Both the position numbers and the translations under genes were made by a program. A stretch of DNA of 9,272 bases from an uncultured Hyphomicrobiales bacterium (GTDB lineage: Bacteria > Pseudomonadota > Alphaproteobacteria > Rhizobiales > Beijerinckiaceae). Where the stretch lies: assembly GCA_903932565.1 (NCBI GenBank), contig CAIZGQ010000082.1, positions 1 through 9,272 on the forward strand. The letters are read 5' to 3'. Below the pieces are notes generated by a model. It saw nothing but the letters and a program-made list of their open reading frames with translations. It was not told where the DNA came from and searched no databases. Position 1 is the stretch's first letter. Every line of letters starts with the position of its first letter. Shown one piece after another: positions 1 through 6,471 of the stretch.

Positions 1-381
1 ATCTTCAACGAAGTCATACGACCAGACGTGGTTGGGATGTTCAGGTCGCAGCCGAACGCACGACCCGTCGTTCAGCCAAAGACGCCCACGCTTGGGTTGC
101 TTTTGGGGAACCTTTAGCCCCTCGCGTCGCCAGATCCGCTCAACCCGTTTGACGTTTACTCTCCAACCGCGCGTCCACAACAAGGAGGTGATCCTGCGGT
201 ACCCATAGCGGCCATACTGGATAGCAAGCGCCGTAATATCGGGGGTCAGCGCCGCCTCATCATCGGGTCTTGTCGGCTTCTTGCGCTGCGTGGAACGATG
301 CTGGCCCAGAACACGGCAAGCGAACCGTTCGGAGATGCCATGTTCAGCAACCACATGATCCACACAGGCGCGGCGACGCAT
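1..381 (-). CDS. IS3-family transposase OrfB, 5' part (cut by window edge)
   Basis: This frame is open from at least position 399 to the window edge. The ATG at 381 is used only as a marker, because OrfB of this family is normally made as an OrfAB fusion by -1 frameshifting. The 127 visible codons begin MRRRACVDHVV and include the AIQYGRYGYRRI segment of the HTH_21-like region. They then run through GLKVPQKQPKRGRLWLND into HVWSYDFVED, where the Asp of YDF is the expected first acidic residue of the DDE catalytic triad. The other two catalytic residues lie outside the window. No stop or frameshift is seen in this part. Whether the protein can be made depends on the upstream orfA, which carries a stop codon. 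Confidence 0.8.
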   Translation of the reverse strand, partial: MRRRACVDHVVAEHGISERFACRVLGQHRSTQRKKPTRPDDEAALTPDITALAIQYGRYGYRRITSLLWTRGWRVNVKRVERIWRREGLKVPQKQPKRGRLWLNDGSCVRLRPEHPNHVWSYDFVED

Positions 382-386
382 GGGGC

Positions 387-665
387 TTAGAAGTTTCCCG
401 ATGCAGCCTCTTTAAGGATGAGCTTCTCGACCGTCAGGTCCGATACCGCCTGGCGGAGCCTGGCGTTCTCAGCCTCAAGCTCTTTGAGCCGTTTCACCTG
501 ATCGCCCTTCAGGCCGCCCTACTCTTTGCGCCAGCGGTAATAAGTCTGCACCGTCACACCGATCTGACGCACGGCCTCCGAAACCGACTTGCCCTGTCCT
601 TGCAGAACTTCGACCTGCCGAAGCTTCACGACAATATCTTCAGCCTTCCCACGCTTACCTGCCAT
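387..665 (-). pseudogene. IS3-family transposase OrfA with internal stop codon
   Basis: Reading from the ATG at 665, the frame encodes a 92-codon OrfA that ends at TAA 387-389, the normal size for the family. Residues 1-48 form the helix-turn-helix that binds the IS ends (motif TVQTYYRWRKE near residues 38-48). From residue 55 or so there is a leucine-zipper-like stretch (KRLKELEAENARLRQ), and the protein ends in KEAASGNF. Codon 49 is TAG (519-521), where relatives usually have Tyr in a YGGL motif, so the product should be cut to 48 residues. The rest of the frame is intact, which suggests a recent point mutation. Without full OrfA, neither the OrfA regulator nor the OrfAB fusion can be made unless the stop is read through, so this copy is probably unable to move by itself. 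Confidence 0.85.
393..399 (-). promoter_or_regulatory. Candidate -1 ribosomal frameshift site (GGGAAAC)
   Basis: Near the end of orfA the minus strand reads TCG GGA AAC TTC TAA. The heptamer G GGA AAC fits the X XXY YYZ slippery consensus in the orfA frame. A slip of one base back gives GGG AAA CTT CTA, which enters the orfB frame directly as GKLLSP. This is the usual way IS3-family elements make the OrfAB transposase. That the heptamer is used here is inferred from its position and phase. Confidence 0.55.
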
Positions 666-699
666 CTGCTGGCCCTCCAACTTACGGGACAATATTATC

Positions 700-733
700 C
701 CATTCGATGGATCACTTCAGTGGGGGCAGACCA
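700..733. repeat. Terminal repeat of the IS3-family element (copy 1)
   Basis: This is the end of the IS upstream of orfA. On the minus strand the outer part reads TGGTCTGCCCCCACTGAAG. It matches 6437-6471 with only a few substitutions and one extra G in the second copy. The exact outer base is uncertain (728 or 733), because the flanking bases after GCA are also similar in the two copies. Confidence 0.7.
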
Positions 734-1022
734 GCTGAGCGAGGCGTTCTCAGAGGCTCACCGCAGCTTTCACTTTGCTCTTGTTGCTGCCTGCGACAGC
801 CCATGGCTATTGCGAATTCGGGATAGTCTCTTTGATCAGTCGGAACGGTACAGACGTTTGTCAGTTCCCCTGGCTATCTTTGATCGGGACCTCCCACGCG
901 AACATCGCGAAATCGTCGAAGCCGCCTTGGCGCATGATATTGATCGAGCCTCAGAACTCATGCAAGCACACTTGAAACTGACGACCGAAATCGTCCTTTC
1001 ATCCCAAGTCGTATTCTCCTAA
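729..1022 (+). pseudogene. GntR-family transcriptional regulator, C-terminal FCD fragment disrupted by IS
   Basis: The remnant reads from DQLSEAFSEAHRSFHFALV to a TAA at 1020-1022. It shows typical FCD-domain features of FadR/VanR-type GntR regulators: the AHRSFHFALVAACDSPWLL helix, an SERYRRLSVP segment, an EHREIV motif and a C-terminal MQAHL. The His residues of the last two motifs are usual metal or ligand ligands in this fold. The N-terminal winged helix-turn-helix and the first part of the FCD domain are missing, because the IS begins directly upstream. The continuous open frame running from the IS into this piece (from 270) is accidental. The gene is convergent with the monooxygenase operon and may once have controlled it. 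That link rests only on adjacency. Confidence 0.82.
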
Positions 1023-1105
1023 CCTTGGCAAGCTTTAAACCAGACTGGAAGAATGCAAAGGCGTTGCTCATTCGCGGCTGGTAGCGACTTCGACGCGGTG
1101 ACCTT

Positions 1106-2320
1106 TCAGCCAAGCTCAGCCGCTCGCTCCAGACTTGCGATCATTGAGACTCTTTTAAGATAAGCCCGCCCCTCTGCTGGATCTGCAGCAGCAGCCCGCA
1201 TTCGCATACGAAAGGCGGCTTGATCCTCCGGCGTCTGCGCCTCTAGATTTTTCTTATTCTCGATTGTCTGCTTCTGCACGTATTCCAGAGTCACGAGGCG
1301 ACGCTGCAAATCATAACGATCAAGCTCATCCATTTGGATTTTGTCATTCCAAACATCAACAAGCCTGTTTGTAAGATTAAGCGCGTCATGAATTCCACCG
1401 TTCATGCCCATTCCGCCGAGTGGATTGTTAATGTGCGCCGCGTCGCCAACCAGAAATGCCCTGCCCTGGCGGAACGTTTTCGCAACGCGCTGGTGGACGC
1501 GGTACAGCGTCGTGTGGGTGATCTGCGCCATGTCACCCTTTGGCAAAATAGTTGCAAGTGTTGCCTCTGCAAATGCCTGCCCGGAGGCCACCTCGTCCGT
1601 GACATCCGGGCTAATGGGAAACATGACCCGCCACACGCCCGGCACCCGCAGCAAGAAATGCCACTGGATGGGATCTGCCACATAACTTACGGACGACAGA
1701 TCCGGAATGAGAGCATCAAAATCATAAGTGGTGCTGATGACGAGAAATCGTTCAGCCCACGTAAAACCTTCAAACTCAATCCCGAGGGAGCGTCGAACAT
1801 TGCTTCGCGCGCCATCCGCGCCAATGAGCCAGAGGCCCTGGCGCGTCTTTACCGAACCGTCGGGGCGCGCGATCTGGAGCTCGACACCATTCTGGGTCTG
1901 GCTACAAGACTCGATGCGACTGCCAAACTCAATCTTGAGATTTGCATTTGACGCGTAATGATCTTTGATCAATCGCGTCAGCTTGAACTGTTCACATTGA
2001 AGGCGGTAAGGAAATGCCGTGAGATCGCTGATCGCCGCAAAATCAAACTTCGCGATCAGACCTTCGGCCTTGGATCGATATTGCAGCGTTGGCGCAACAA
2101 GTCCTTGCTCGATCAGTCCCTCCGCCACACCAAGATCATGCAACATGTCCAGTGTCGGCGGATGAAACGTGGAGGCGCGGGATTCAGCGCTGAGGTCATC
2201 CATCGCTTCAAAAACGGTAACAGGAATGCCACGACGCGCGAGACACGCCGCAGCTGACAACCCGGCAGGCCCGGAGCCCGCAACAAAAACCCGTTCTTCA
2301 ATCATCTTCAGATTTCCCAT
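1106..2320 (-). CDS. Class A FAD-dependent aromatic monooxygenase (UbiH/MhpA/PHBH-like)
   Basis: Proteins of this family use FAD, NAD(P)H and O2 to hydroxylate mostly aromatic rings in the cytoplasm. From the ATG at 2320 (404 residues) the FAD fingerprints appear in order. The dinucleotide-binding GSGPAG is at 15-20, the conserved GADGAR is at about 167-172, and the GRAFLVGDAAH segment, with its FAD-ribityl Asp, is at about 286-296. This is followed by NPLGGMGMNGG and an HDALNL helix. The length fits the 400-residue single-component group. The frame is open to 2374, inside the ATPase gene. ATG 2320 follows the ATPase stop by 5 bases, while ATG 2305 has a better-placed GGGA, so the start is uncertain. 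It is the last gene of a transporter operon and probably oxidises the imported compound. The substrate is unknown; hydroxybenzoate- or phenylpropionate-type acids are only examples from the family. Confidence 0.85.
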   Translation of the reverse strand: MGNLKMIEERVFVAGSGPAGLSAAACLARRGIPVTVFEAMDDLSAESRASTFHPPTLDMLHDLGVAEGLIEQGLVAPTLQYRSKAEGLIAKFDFAAISDLTAFPYRLQCEQFKLTRLIKDHYASNANLKIEFGSRIESCSQTQNGVELQIARPDGSVKTRQGLWLIGADGARSNVRRSLGIEFEGFTWAERFLVISTTYDFDALIPDLSSVSYVADPIQWHFLLRVPGVWRVMFPISPDVTDEVASGQAFAEATLATILPKGDMAQITHTTLYRVHQRVAKTFRQGRAFLVGDAAHINNPLGGMGMNGGIHDALNLTNRLVDVWNDKIQMDELDRYDLQRRLVTLEYVQKQTIENKKNLEAQTPEDQAAFRMRMRAAAADPAEGRAYLKRVSMIASLERAAELG

Positions 2321-2325
2321 AGAAT

Positions 2326-3159
2326 TTATGCTTGCCTGGATGCGATGTCGTCTCGCCCAGACGCCGAAATGCATTGGCGTATTTCAGCACGAATGCTGTC
2401 AACAAGTCCCCGGTCCTCGGCGGCCCCCGGCGGAACATCAATCTCGTGCACGAGCCGTGCAGGCGAACCAAACACCAGGATTCGATTGCCCAGAAAGATC
2501 GCTTCTTCAATGCTGTGCGTGATGATGAGAAACGTCATCTTCTGCGCGTGCGCAAGCGTCTGAAAATCGCTGCGCAATTTCATCGCAGTGATTTCATCCA
2601 GAGCGCTAAAGGCTTCATCGAGAAGTATGATATCGGGCCTAATGGCAAAGGCGCGGGCGATATTGGCCCGTTGACGCATACCGCCCGACAATTCACTGGG
2701 GAGCGCATCCGCAAACCGGCCAAGCCCAACCTTCTCCAGCCAGTCGCGCGCCTGCGCCCGACGTTCTTTTTCAGGCACTCCACGAATTTGCAATCCGAGT
2801 GCAACGTTGTCGGTCGCGCTCAACCAGGGCAGCAGACGGTCTTCCTGAAAAATCCGCGCGATCCCGCCGCTCTTGCGTCTGACATAGTCCGCCACCTGTG
2901 TGCCATCAATTTGAATAGTCCCGGAATCGAGCGTCTTCAGCCCCAGCAGGCAATCAAAGAGAACGGACTTTCCAGCACCCGTCGGACCCACGATCGCAAC
3001 ATAGTCCGATGCCGCAACGTCGAACGTAAGGTCACGGATCGCCTCCACCGAGCGTCCTTTGAAGGGCACGAAACTCTTGCAGGCGTGGCGCACGCGGATG
3101 ATAGGGCGCGCGCCTGAAACAGATTGCGGATCAGCGTGCATGACGTCAGCCTGTTGCAT
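2326..3159 (-). CDS. ABC transporter ATP-binding protein (nitrate/sulfonate/taurine type)
   Basis: This is the cytoplasmic ATPase that powers the importer with the neighbouring permease. All ABC motifs are present, numbered from ATG 3159: Walker A GPTGAGKS (about 58-65), Q-loop RIFQEDRLLPWL (Gln about 105), signature LSGGM (about 157-161), Walker B IILLDE (about 177-182), D-loop SALD, and the switch His in ITHSIEEAI (about 215). The QEDRLLPWL and ITHS(I)EEA wording is typical of the SsuB/TauB/NrtD group. The frame opens at GTG 3171, and ATGs at 3159 and 3141 are alternatives. All sit around the permease stop (3146-3148), so translational coupling is likely, and none has a strong ribosome-binding site. 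The gene ends in TAA at 2326-2328, 5 bases before the preferred monooxygenase start. The specific substrate cannot be inferred from an ATPase. Confidence 0.9.
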   Translation of the reverse strand: MQQADVMHADPQSVSGARPIIRVRHACKSFVPFKGRSVEAIRDLTFDVAASDYVAIVGPTGAGKSVLFDCLLGLKTLDSGTIQIDGTQVADYVRRKSGGIARIFQEDRLLPWLSATDNVALGLQIRGVPEKERRAQARDWLEKVGLGRFADALPSELSGGMRQRANIARAFAIRPDIILLDEAFSALDEITAMKLRSDFQTLAHAQKMTFLIITHSIEEAIFLGNRILVFGSPARLVHEIDVPPGAAEDRGLVDSIRAEIRQCISASGRDDIASRQA

Positions 3160-3979
3160 GGGATTGCCCACGCCAACGCAAAGTGTGACGTTCCAGAAAT
3201 TCGATCGTGTTGGTCATGACAAACGCCATGGCAACCATGATCAAGGTCCAGGCGAGAACATTGGCCATATCAAAGAGATTCTTTGCCATGTCGAGCTCAC
3301 GCCCAATGCCAAGTGGCGCGCCGACAAGTTCGGCCACAATCACCGTGCGCACAGTGTTGCCTACGTTCAATTTTGCTGAGGTAAAAACAGCTGCTTTCAC
3401 AAACGGCCACATCAACAGGTGAATGTGTTGAGAGGAATTTGCGCCAAACGACAGCAACATGTCTGTCAGTTTGCGATCAATGGATCGCACGCTGTCATAG
3501 ACGCAGAAAATTGTGATCGGCAGACACAGCACGATCAGGACAAAGGCGATCCGGACTTCGACATTAGCAAACCAGATGACCACGATGATCACCCAGTTCA
3601 GGGCGGGCACACCCATGAAAAATTTCACCAGGGGCCGAATGAAATGATCGACGCGGGGCGACAATCCCATCACAAGGCCAATGGGAACACCAAGAACCAG
3701 CGAAATCAGGACGGCACCCACCAGCCTTGCCCAAGTCAGCAAACCTTGTGACAGGAGATCCCAGGTTGTCAGAATCGTCCAGATACTTCCGGCTATTTTG
3801 CCAAGGCCCGGGAACAGGAATGGGGTCGAGTAATAGGAAGCGCCCTGCCAAAGCGCAGCCAGAAATACAAACGGTAACAGGCTTGATACCCATGGCGTGA
3901 AAAGCCGATTGTTGCGACGCTCGCCAAGCACGGGAATTGCTTTTTCCAATGCATTGGTCGCTGGTTGCACATCAACCAT
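3146..3979 (-). CDS. ABC transporter permease (SsuC/TauC-like)
   Basis: This is the inner-membrane permease of a binding-protein-dependent importer. The protein is about 277 residues with several hydrophobic segments. These include one near the N-terminus (WVSSLLPFVFLAALW), a GAVLISLVLGVPIGLVMGL helix, ALNWVIIVVIWF, and a C-terminal ANVLAWTLIMVAMAFVM helix. The loop ELVGAPLGIGRELDMAKN lies where the EAA-type loop contacts the ATPase. The frame is open from GTG 4012. I prefer ATG 3979 because GGCGG precedes it by 8 bases, while the GTG has no visible Shine-Dalgarno sequence. It lies 42 bases (or 9 with the GTG) after the binding-protein stop and overlaps the start of the ATPase gene. No broken residue or frameshift is seen. 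Confidence 0.9.
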   Translation of the reverse strand: MVDVQPATNALEKAIPVLGERRNNRLFTPWVSSLLPFVFLAALWQGASYYSTPFLFPGLGKIAGSIWTILTTWDLLSQGLLTWARLVGAVLISLVLGVPIGLVMGLSPRVDHFIRPLVKFFMGVPALNWVIIVVIWFANVEVRIAFVLIVLCLPITIFCVYDSVRSIDRKLTDMLLSFGANSSQHIHLLMWPFVKAAVFTSAKLNVGNTVRTVIVAELVGAPLGIGRELDMAKNLFDMANVLAWTLIMVAMAFVMTNTIEFLERHTLRWRGQSHATG

Positions 3980-4021
3980 GTGGGAATCCGCCTTGGCTGG
4001 ACAGCAGTGCACCCACGCAGA

Positions 4022-5002
4022 TCAATTCAGACCCGTGTAATAGACCGACGCATCGGGTTGCTTCATCAGAAAGCCGGCGTCGACAAAACCCGAGAACAGA
4101 GCATCCAGATTGGCTTTTTCTTCAATGGCAGGTTTGACAAGGAACACGCCCAGTCCAAGGCTTCGGCTTTTCTGCAACGCCTCGAGGGGAATTTTTGTGA
4201 AATCGCTGATGATCTGGTCAGCCTTCTCAGGTTGGTCATTATAGAATGCGGCTGCAGCCTTCCACATCTCATAGGTCGCCTTGACCTTTGCCGGATTTTG
4301 GGCTGTCCAATCTGCATTGGCAAAGCATCCCAGATACCACACGGATGCGTCCGGCTTCATATTCAATGTTTTGCGGATGCTCTGGTTCATATCCCCCACA
4401 AGATGATATCCGGTGAGGAGAACTGCCGACAAGGCCGGCTCAAACAACAAACCTGCATCCGCACGATCCGCTGCCAGAAACGTGCGCACCGCTGCTGGGT
4501 TCGCATCGATGATATTAATGTTTTTGCGTGGATCAAGGCCGCTTTGGCGAAGATACAGTGATGCCATGCCGTAAAAGCCCGACGATGTCGTCGCAGCGAC
4601 TGTTTTGCCAACCAGATCCGGTGGCACCTGAATGTCCTTATGATTGCTGACAAATGCATGGTTGGCCGTGGAGATCGTGAACAACAATTTAACGGGCAAA
4701 CCACGAATCGCAAAGTTTGCGCCAGTGTAAAGCGCGCCAAACACATGATTGGTTCGGCCAGCTGCAAAATCGGAATAGAGCGCATCGGGGCTCGAATAGA
4801 GATTGATGTCGAAGTCGAGACCGAACTTTTTGTCGAGCTCCAGCGACTTGATGATGGGAACGAGAAATGACCCGTTTGAAGGCGGAGCGAGGCCGCCGGC
4901 CCCGGACTTGTTGACCTGCGCCCGGGCGCTGGGCACCATCACCCCGAGAGACATAAGCAGGGCCACACCTAAGCCAAGGACCGTCCAGGACATTCTTGAC
5001 AT
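4022..5002 (-). CDS. Periplasmic ABC substrate-binding protein (NMT1/SsuA/ThiY-like)
   Basis: The 326-residue protein begins with a signal peptide: basic N-terminus MSRMSW, hydrophobic core VLGLGVALLMSLGVMV and an ARA cleavage site before Gln29. The mature part has the two-lobe layout of the NMT1/SsuA family. A GALYTGANFAIRGLPVKLL segment is followed by DLVGKTVAATTSSG, and then by DAGLLFEPALSAVL, where members contact ligand and hinge. ATG 5002 is preceded by GGAG (5009-5012), a good ribosome-binding site. This is the first gene of the operon and delivers substrate to the permease downstream. Family members bind sulfonates, nitrate, thiamine precursors, aromatic acids and others. With a monooxygenase in the operon, an aromatic or sulfonated compound is plausible but unproven. 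Confidence 0.88.
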   Translation of the reverse strand: MSRMSWTVLGLGVALLMSLGVMVPSARAQVNKSGAGGLAPPSNGSFLVPIIKSLELDKKFGLDFDINLYSSPDALYSDFAAGRTNHVFGALYTGANFAIRGLPVKLLFTISTANHAFVSNHKDIQVPPDLVGKTVAATTSSGFYGMASLYLRQSGLDPRKNINIIDANPAAVRTFLAADRADAGLLFEPALSAVLLTGYHLVGDMNQSIRKTLNMKPDASVWYLGCFANADWTAQNPAKVKATYEMWKAAAAFYNDQPEKADQIISDFTKIPLEALQKSRSLGLGVFLVKPAIEEKANLDALFSGFVDAGFLMKQPDASVYYTGLN

Positions 5003-5019
5003 AGGCTACTCCAAAGAAT

Positions 5020-5060
5020 TTTATGGTGATATTTCACAATCTTTTCAAATAGCAAGTCAA
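5020..5060 (-). promoter_or_regulatory. Candidate promoter of the transporter-monooxygenase operon
   Basis: On the minus strand, TTGACT (5055-5060) is followed after 17 bases by GTGAAA (5032-5037), which would give a leader of about 25 bases. A second pairing, TTGAAA (5043-5048) with CATAAA (5020-5025) at 17 bases, fits the consensus better but would start transcription almost on the ribosome-binding site. Both are weak matches by eye. The AT-rich stretch just upstream of the first gene makes a promoter here likely. Confidence 0.3.
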
Positions 5061-5081
5061 GGACTTTGTAGTCTCGGTCAT

Positions 5082-5099
5082 CGCCTCGCAATCGAGGCG
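5082..5099. promoter_or_regulatory. Inverted repeat upstream of the binding-protein gene
   Basis: Perfect 7-bp arms CGCCTCG and CGAGGCG enclose a 4-base spacer (CAAT on the plus strand). The repeat lies about 80 bases upstream of ATG 5002 and 82 bases past the end of the GST gene. On the minus strand no T-run follows, so it is not a clear intrinsic terminator for the GST gene. It may be an operator just upstream of the operon promoter. Confidence 0.35.
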
Positions 5100-5180
5100 T
5101 TCTCAAAATAAGCATGATCATTGAGTGTCTTGCCCGCACCGTCGCAGGCAGCGCCAGCGGCCGATCTCAGGGCAGTCAAT

Positions 5181-5816
5181 TCAGACAACTTTATCAGATA
5201 TTATTTGCGGAACCGGCACGCTGGCCGCGAATGACGGGCGTTGCTCAATCCTAGCGCTGAACGCAGCAAGGTTCGGGTACAGGGCACGCCAGTCAAACTC
5301 AGGTAAGCGAACGGATAGATAACCCAATGTTGTCCCAACGGCGATATCACCAAGGCCCAATGTCGAGCCCACGGCGAACCCTTGATCGCAAACGAGCCGC
5401 GCCATTTCACGAACGCCGCCCTCAATCTTCCGCCGCTGCCGAGAGAGCCATTCCGGGCTCTTGGCCTCAGGAGACCGCATGCGCTCGAAGAAGGTCAATA
5501 CGACAGCGTCGCAGATTCCATCAGATAGCACTTCAAGCCGCCGCGCTGCGATATGACCATCGACGTCCTTGGGCAGCAGCGGAGGCTCTGGATATTTCAA
5601 TTCAAGATATTGCAGGATGAAGCTCGATTCATAAACACTAGAGCCATCCTCCAGGATCAGCACCGGCAACTTTTCGAGGGGATTGTATTTCGGCGTGGCA
5701 GTCGTGCTGTCCCACGGCACCTCGGTCATCAATTCAAATGGAAGGTTTTTTTCCGCCAGGGCGATGCGTACCTTTCGAGCATAAGGACTTGGCGTCGCGC
5801 TGATCAGCTTGAACAA
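5181..5816 (-). CDS. Glutathione S-transferase family protein (YibF-like)
   Basis: This cytosolic GST-fold protein has 211 residues, a normal length. The N-terminal thioredoxin-like domain has SPYARKVRIA (Ser10 is a candidate catalytic residue), LEKLPVLI with the cis-Pro at 51, and the glutathione-contacting Glu63-Ser64 in VYESSFILQYLE. The helical C-terminal domain carries LGLGDIAVGTTLGYL, with conserved Asp157. The gene uses a TTG start at 5816, supported by GAGGAG (5822-5827) 5 bases upstream; no closer ATG keeps the thioredoxin strand. It lies 178 bases before the transporter operon on the same strand, so it may have its own transcript. GSTs in catabolic clusters isomerise or conjugate ring-cleavage products or reactive intermediates. 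Its actual reaction is not readable from the sequence. Confidence 0.87.
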   Translation of the reverse strand: MFKLISATPSPYARKVRIALAEKNLPFELMTEVPWDSTTATPKYNPLEKLPVLILEDGSSVYESSFILQYLELKYPEPPLLPKDVDGHIAARRLEVLSDGICDAVVLTFFERMRSPEAKSPEWLSRQRRKIEGGVREMARLVCDQGFAVGSTLGLGDIAVGTTLGYLSVRLPEFDWRALYPNLAAFSARIEQRPSFAASVPVPQIISDKVV

Positions 5817-5918
5817 AAGAGCTCCTCAGGTCAGGGTTGAACAACGGTATGATAATGCAGTCTCATGCTCAAATGCCCCTGCCAATATGGCCTTGCCGCC
5901 AAAAGTTTCCTCACTTTG

Positions 5919-5938
5919 CCGGCAAAAGCTTTTGCCGG
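5919..5938. promoter_or_regulatory. Perfect 20-bp palindrome, candidate operator
   Basis: The sequence CCGGCAAAAGCTTTTGCCGG is a perfect dyad with no spacer. A second palindrome, TTTGCCGGCAAA (5915-5926), overlaps its left half. It is centred about 112 bases upstream of the GST start codon. A spacer-free palindrome suits a dimeric repressor or activator better than a terminator, which needs a loop. The cognate regulator is not identified. Confidence 0.45.
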
Positions 5939-6156
5939 TCGCAAAGGCCTTGCTGTTCTATCCAGGATGAATATCAACCTCTGCGCAGGCCGCCGAACAC
6001 AGCATCGCTCAGCTCTAACGCGCTGAGACGATGCGGTGCGCTAAACTCAGGCGCGTACAGGAACTGCACCCGGTTCGAAGATTGTGAACTCGTGCGATGT
6101 CCGCATGGCTTCGTCCGGCTCGGCTGGCGAAAACTCCACCAAGGAAAAGATCCACC

Positions 6157-6170
6157 TGCAAAAATTTGCA
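6157..6170. promoter_or_regulatory. Short AT-rich dyad (TGCAAA-N2-TTTGCA)
   Basis: Six-base arms TGCAAA and TTTGCA flank two A residues. The dyad lies in the gene-free stretch, about 340 bases upstream of the GST start. At this size it may well be chance. Confidence 0.2.
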
Positions 6171-6436
6171 AATATAGAAGAGTAAGAGTCTTGTTCCGGT
6201 CTGCTATCTGGTTGAGACGATATTGAAAGGTCTTTAAAATCCGGCTTTAGTGCAAAAGATGACAAATGCACTATCCAAATATGGCCGGCAATTTTTGAAT
6301 TGGCACGGCACCCATAGAGTCCAGATATCTTTTTCTAGCAAGCTTTTTGTCACAAGCTCATAGCAAAATCGCCGCTGAAAACTAGCGATCAAGGTGGACT
6401 ACCAAACCCAAGCGCTTCACGTAAGACGCAAATACT

Positions 6437-6471
6437 CCATTCGGTGGACCACTTCAGTGGGGGGCAAACCA
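6437..6471. repeat. Solitary IS3-family terminal repeat (copy 2)
   Basis: This segment matches the IS terminus at 700-733 with a few substitutions and one extra G in the G-run, in the same orientation. On the minus strand the outer part reads TGGTTTGCCCCCCACTGAAG. No transposase gene adjoins it on the inner (left) side. On its right it cuts directly into the benzoylformate decarboxylase fragment. It marks a past insertion most of which has since been lost. Confidence 0.7.

Larger units (their letters stand above)
1..733 (-). mobile_element. IS3-family insertion sequence, partial (one end plus orfA and 5' orfB)
   Basis: The element carries the two-gene transposase layout of the IS3 family on the minus strand: orfA, then orfB in the -1 frame, which runs off the left edge of the window. 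The terminus lies near 728-733. To its right the reading frame of a GntR-type regulator resumes, and to its left are 30-odd bases of terminal repeat (700-733) and then orfA. A nearly identical terminus occurs at 6437-6471, which supports the boundary to within a few bases. Protein features (an HTH and leucine-zipper OrfA, and an OrfB with an HTH_21-like region followed by the start of an rve/DDE domain) suggest the IS407-like part of the family. That subgroup is my inference. The other end and any target duplication lie outside the window. Confidence 0.85.
5823..6436. other. Gene-free stretch between the GST gene and the IS scar
   Basis: I see no convincing gene on either strand. The open frames (for example 5837-6226 plus and 6047-6271 minus) have low-complexity, Cys/Arg-rich or otherwise family-free translations and no ribosome-binding sites. 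The part nearest the GST gene should contain its promoter, though no strong -35/-10 pair stands out. The stretch holds two dyad symmetries, at 5919-5938 and 6157-6170. From about 6200 on it is AT-richer and may be decayed sequence next to the IS end. Confidence 0.5.

Noticed and set aside
270..1022. A single 250-residue open frame on the plus strand
   Set aside because: Only its last part (from about 729) is real GntR sequence. The first part is antisense to IS orfA and orfB, which have clear family motifs on the minus strand.
1023..1105. Possible bidirectional terminator between the convergent genes
   Set aside because: Only a weak, bulged pairing around GAATG and CATTC is present, with no T-run, so it is not strong enough to call.
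1334..1951. Long plus-strand open frame opposite the monooxygenase
   Set aside because: It is antisense to a gene with clear FAD motifs, and its translation is Arg/Cys-rich with no family features.
2332..3117. 261-residue plus-strand open frame opposite the ATPase
   Set aside because: The minus strand carries all ABC ATPase motifs here, so this is an antisense shadow.
4918..4929. Palindrome GCGCCCGGGCGC in the binding-protein gene
   Set aside because: Short, within signal-peptide coding sequence and of GC-only composition, so chance is likely.
5837..6226. 129-residue plus-strand open frame upstream of the GST gene
   Set aside because: No ribosome-binding site, atypical composition and no recognisable domain. 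It also spans the palindrome.
6047..6271. Minus-strand open frames in the gene-free stretch
   Set aside because: Short, with no ribosome-binding site or family similarity that I can recognise. A decayed gene cannot be excluded but is not supported.
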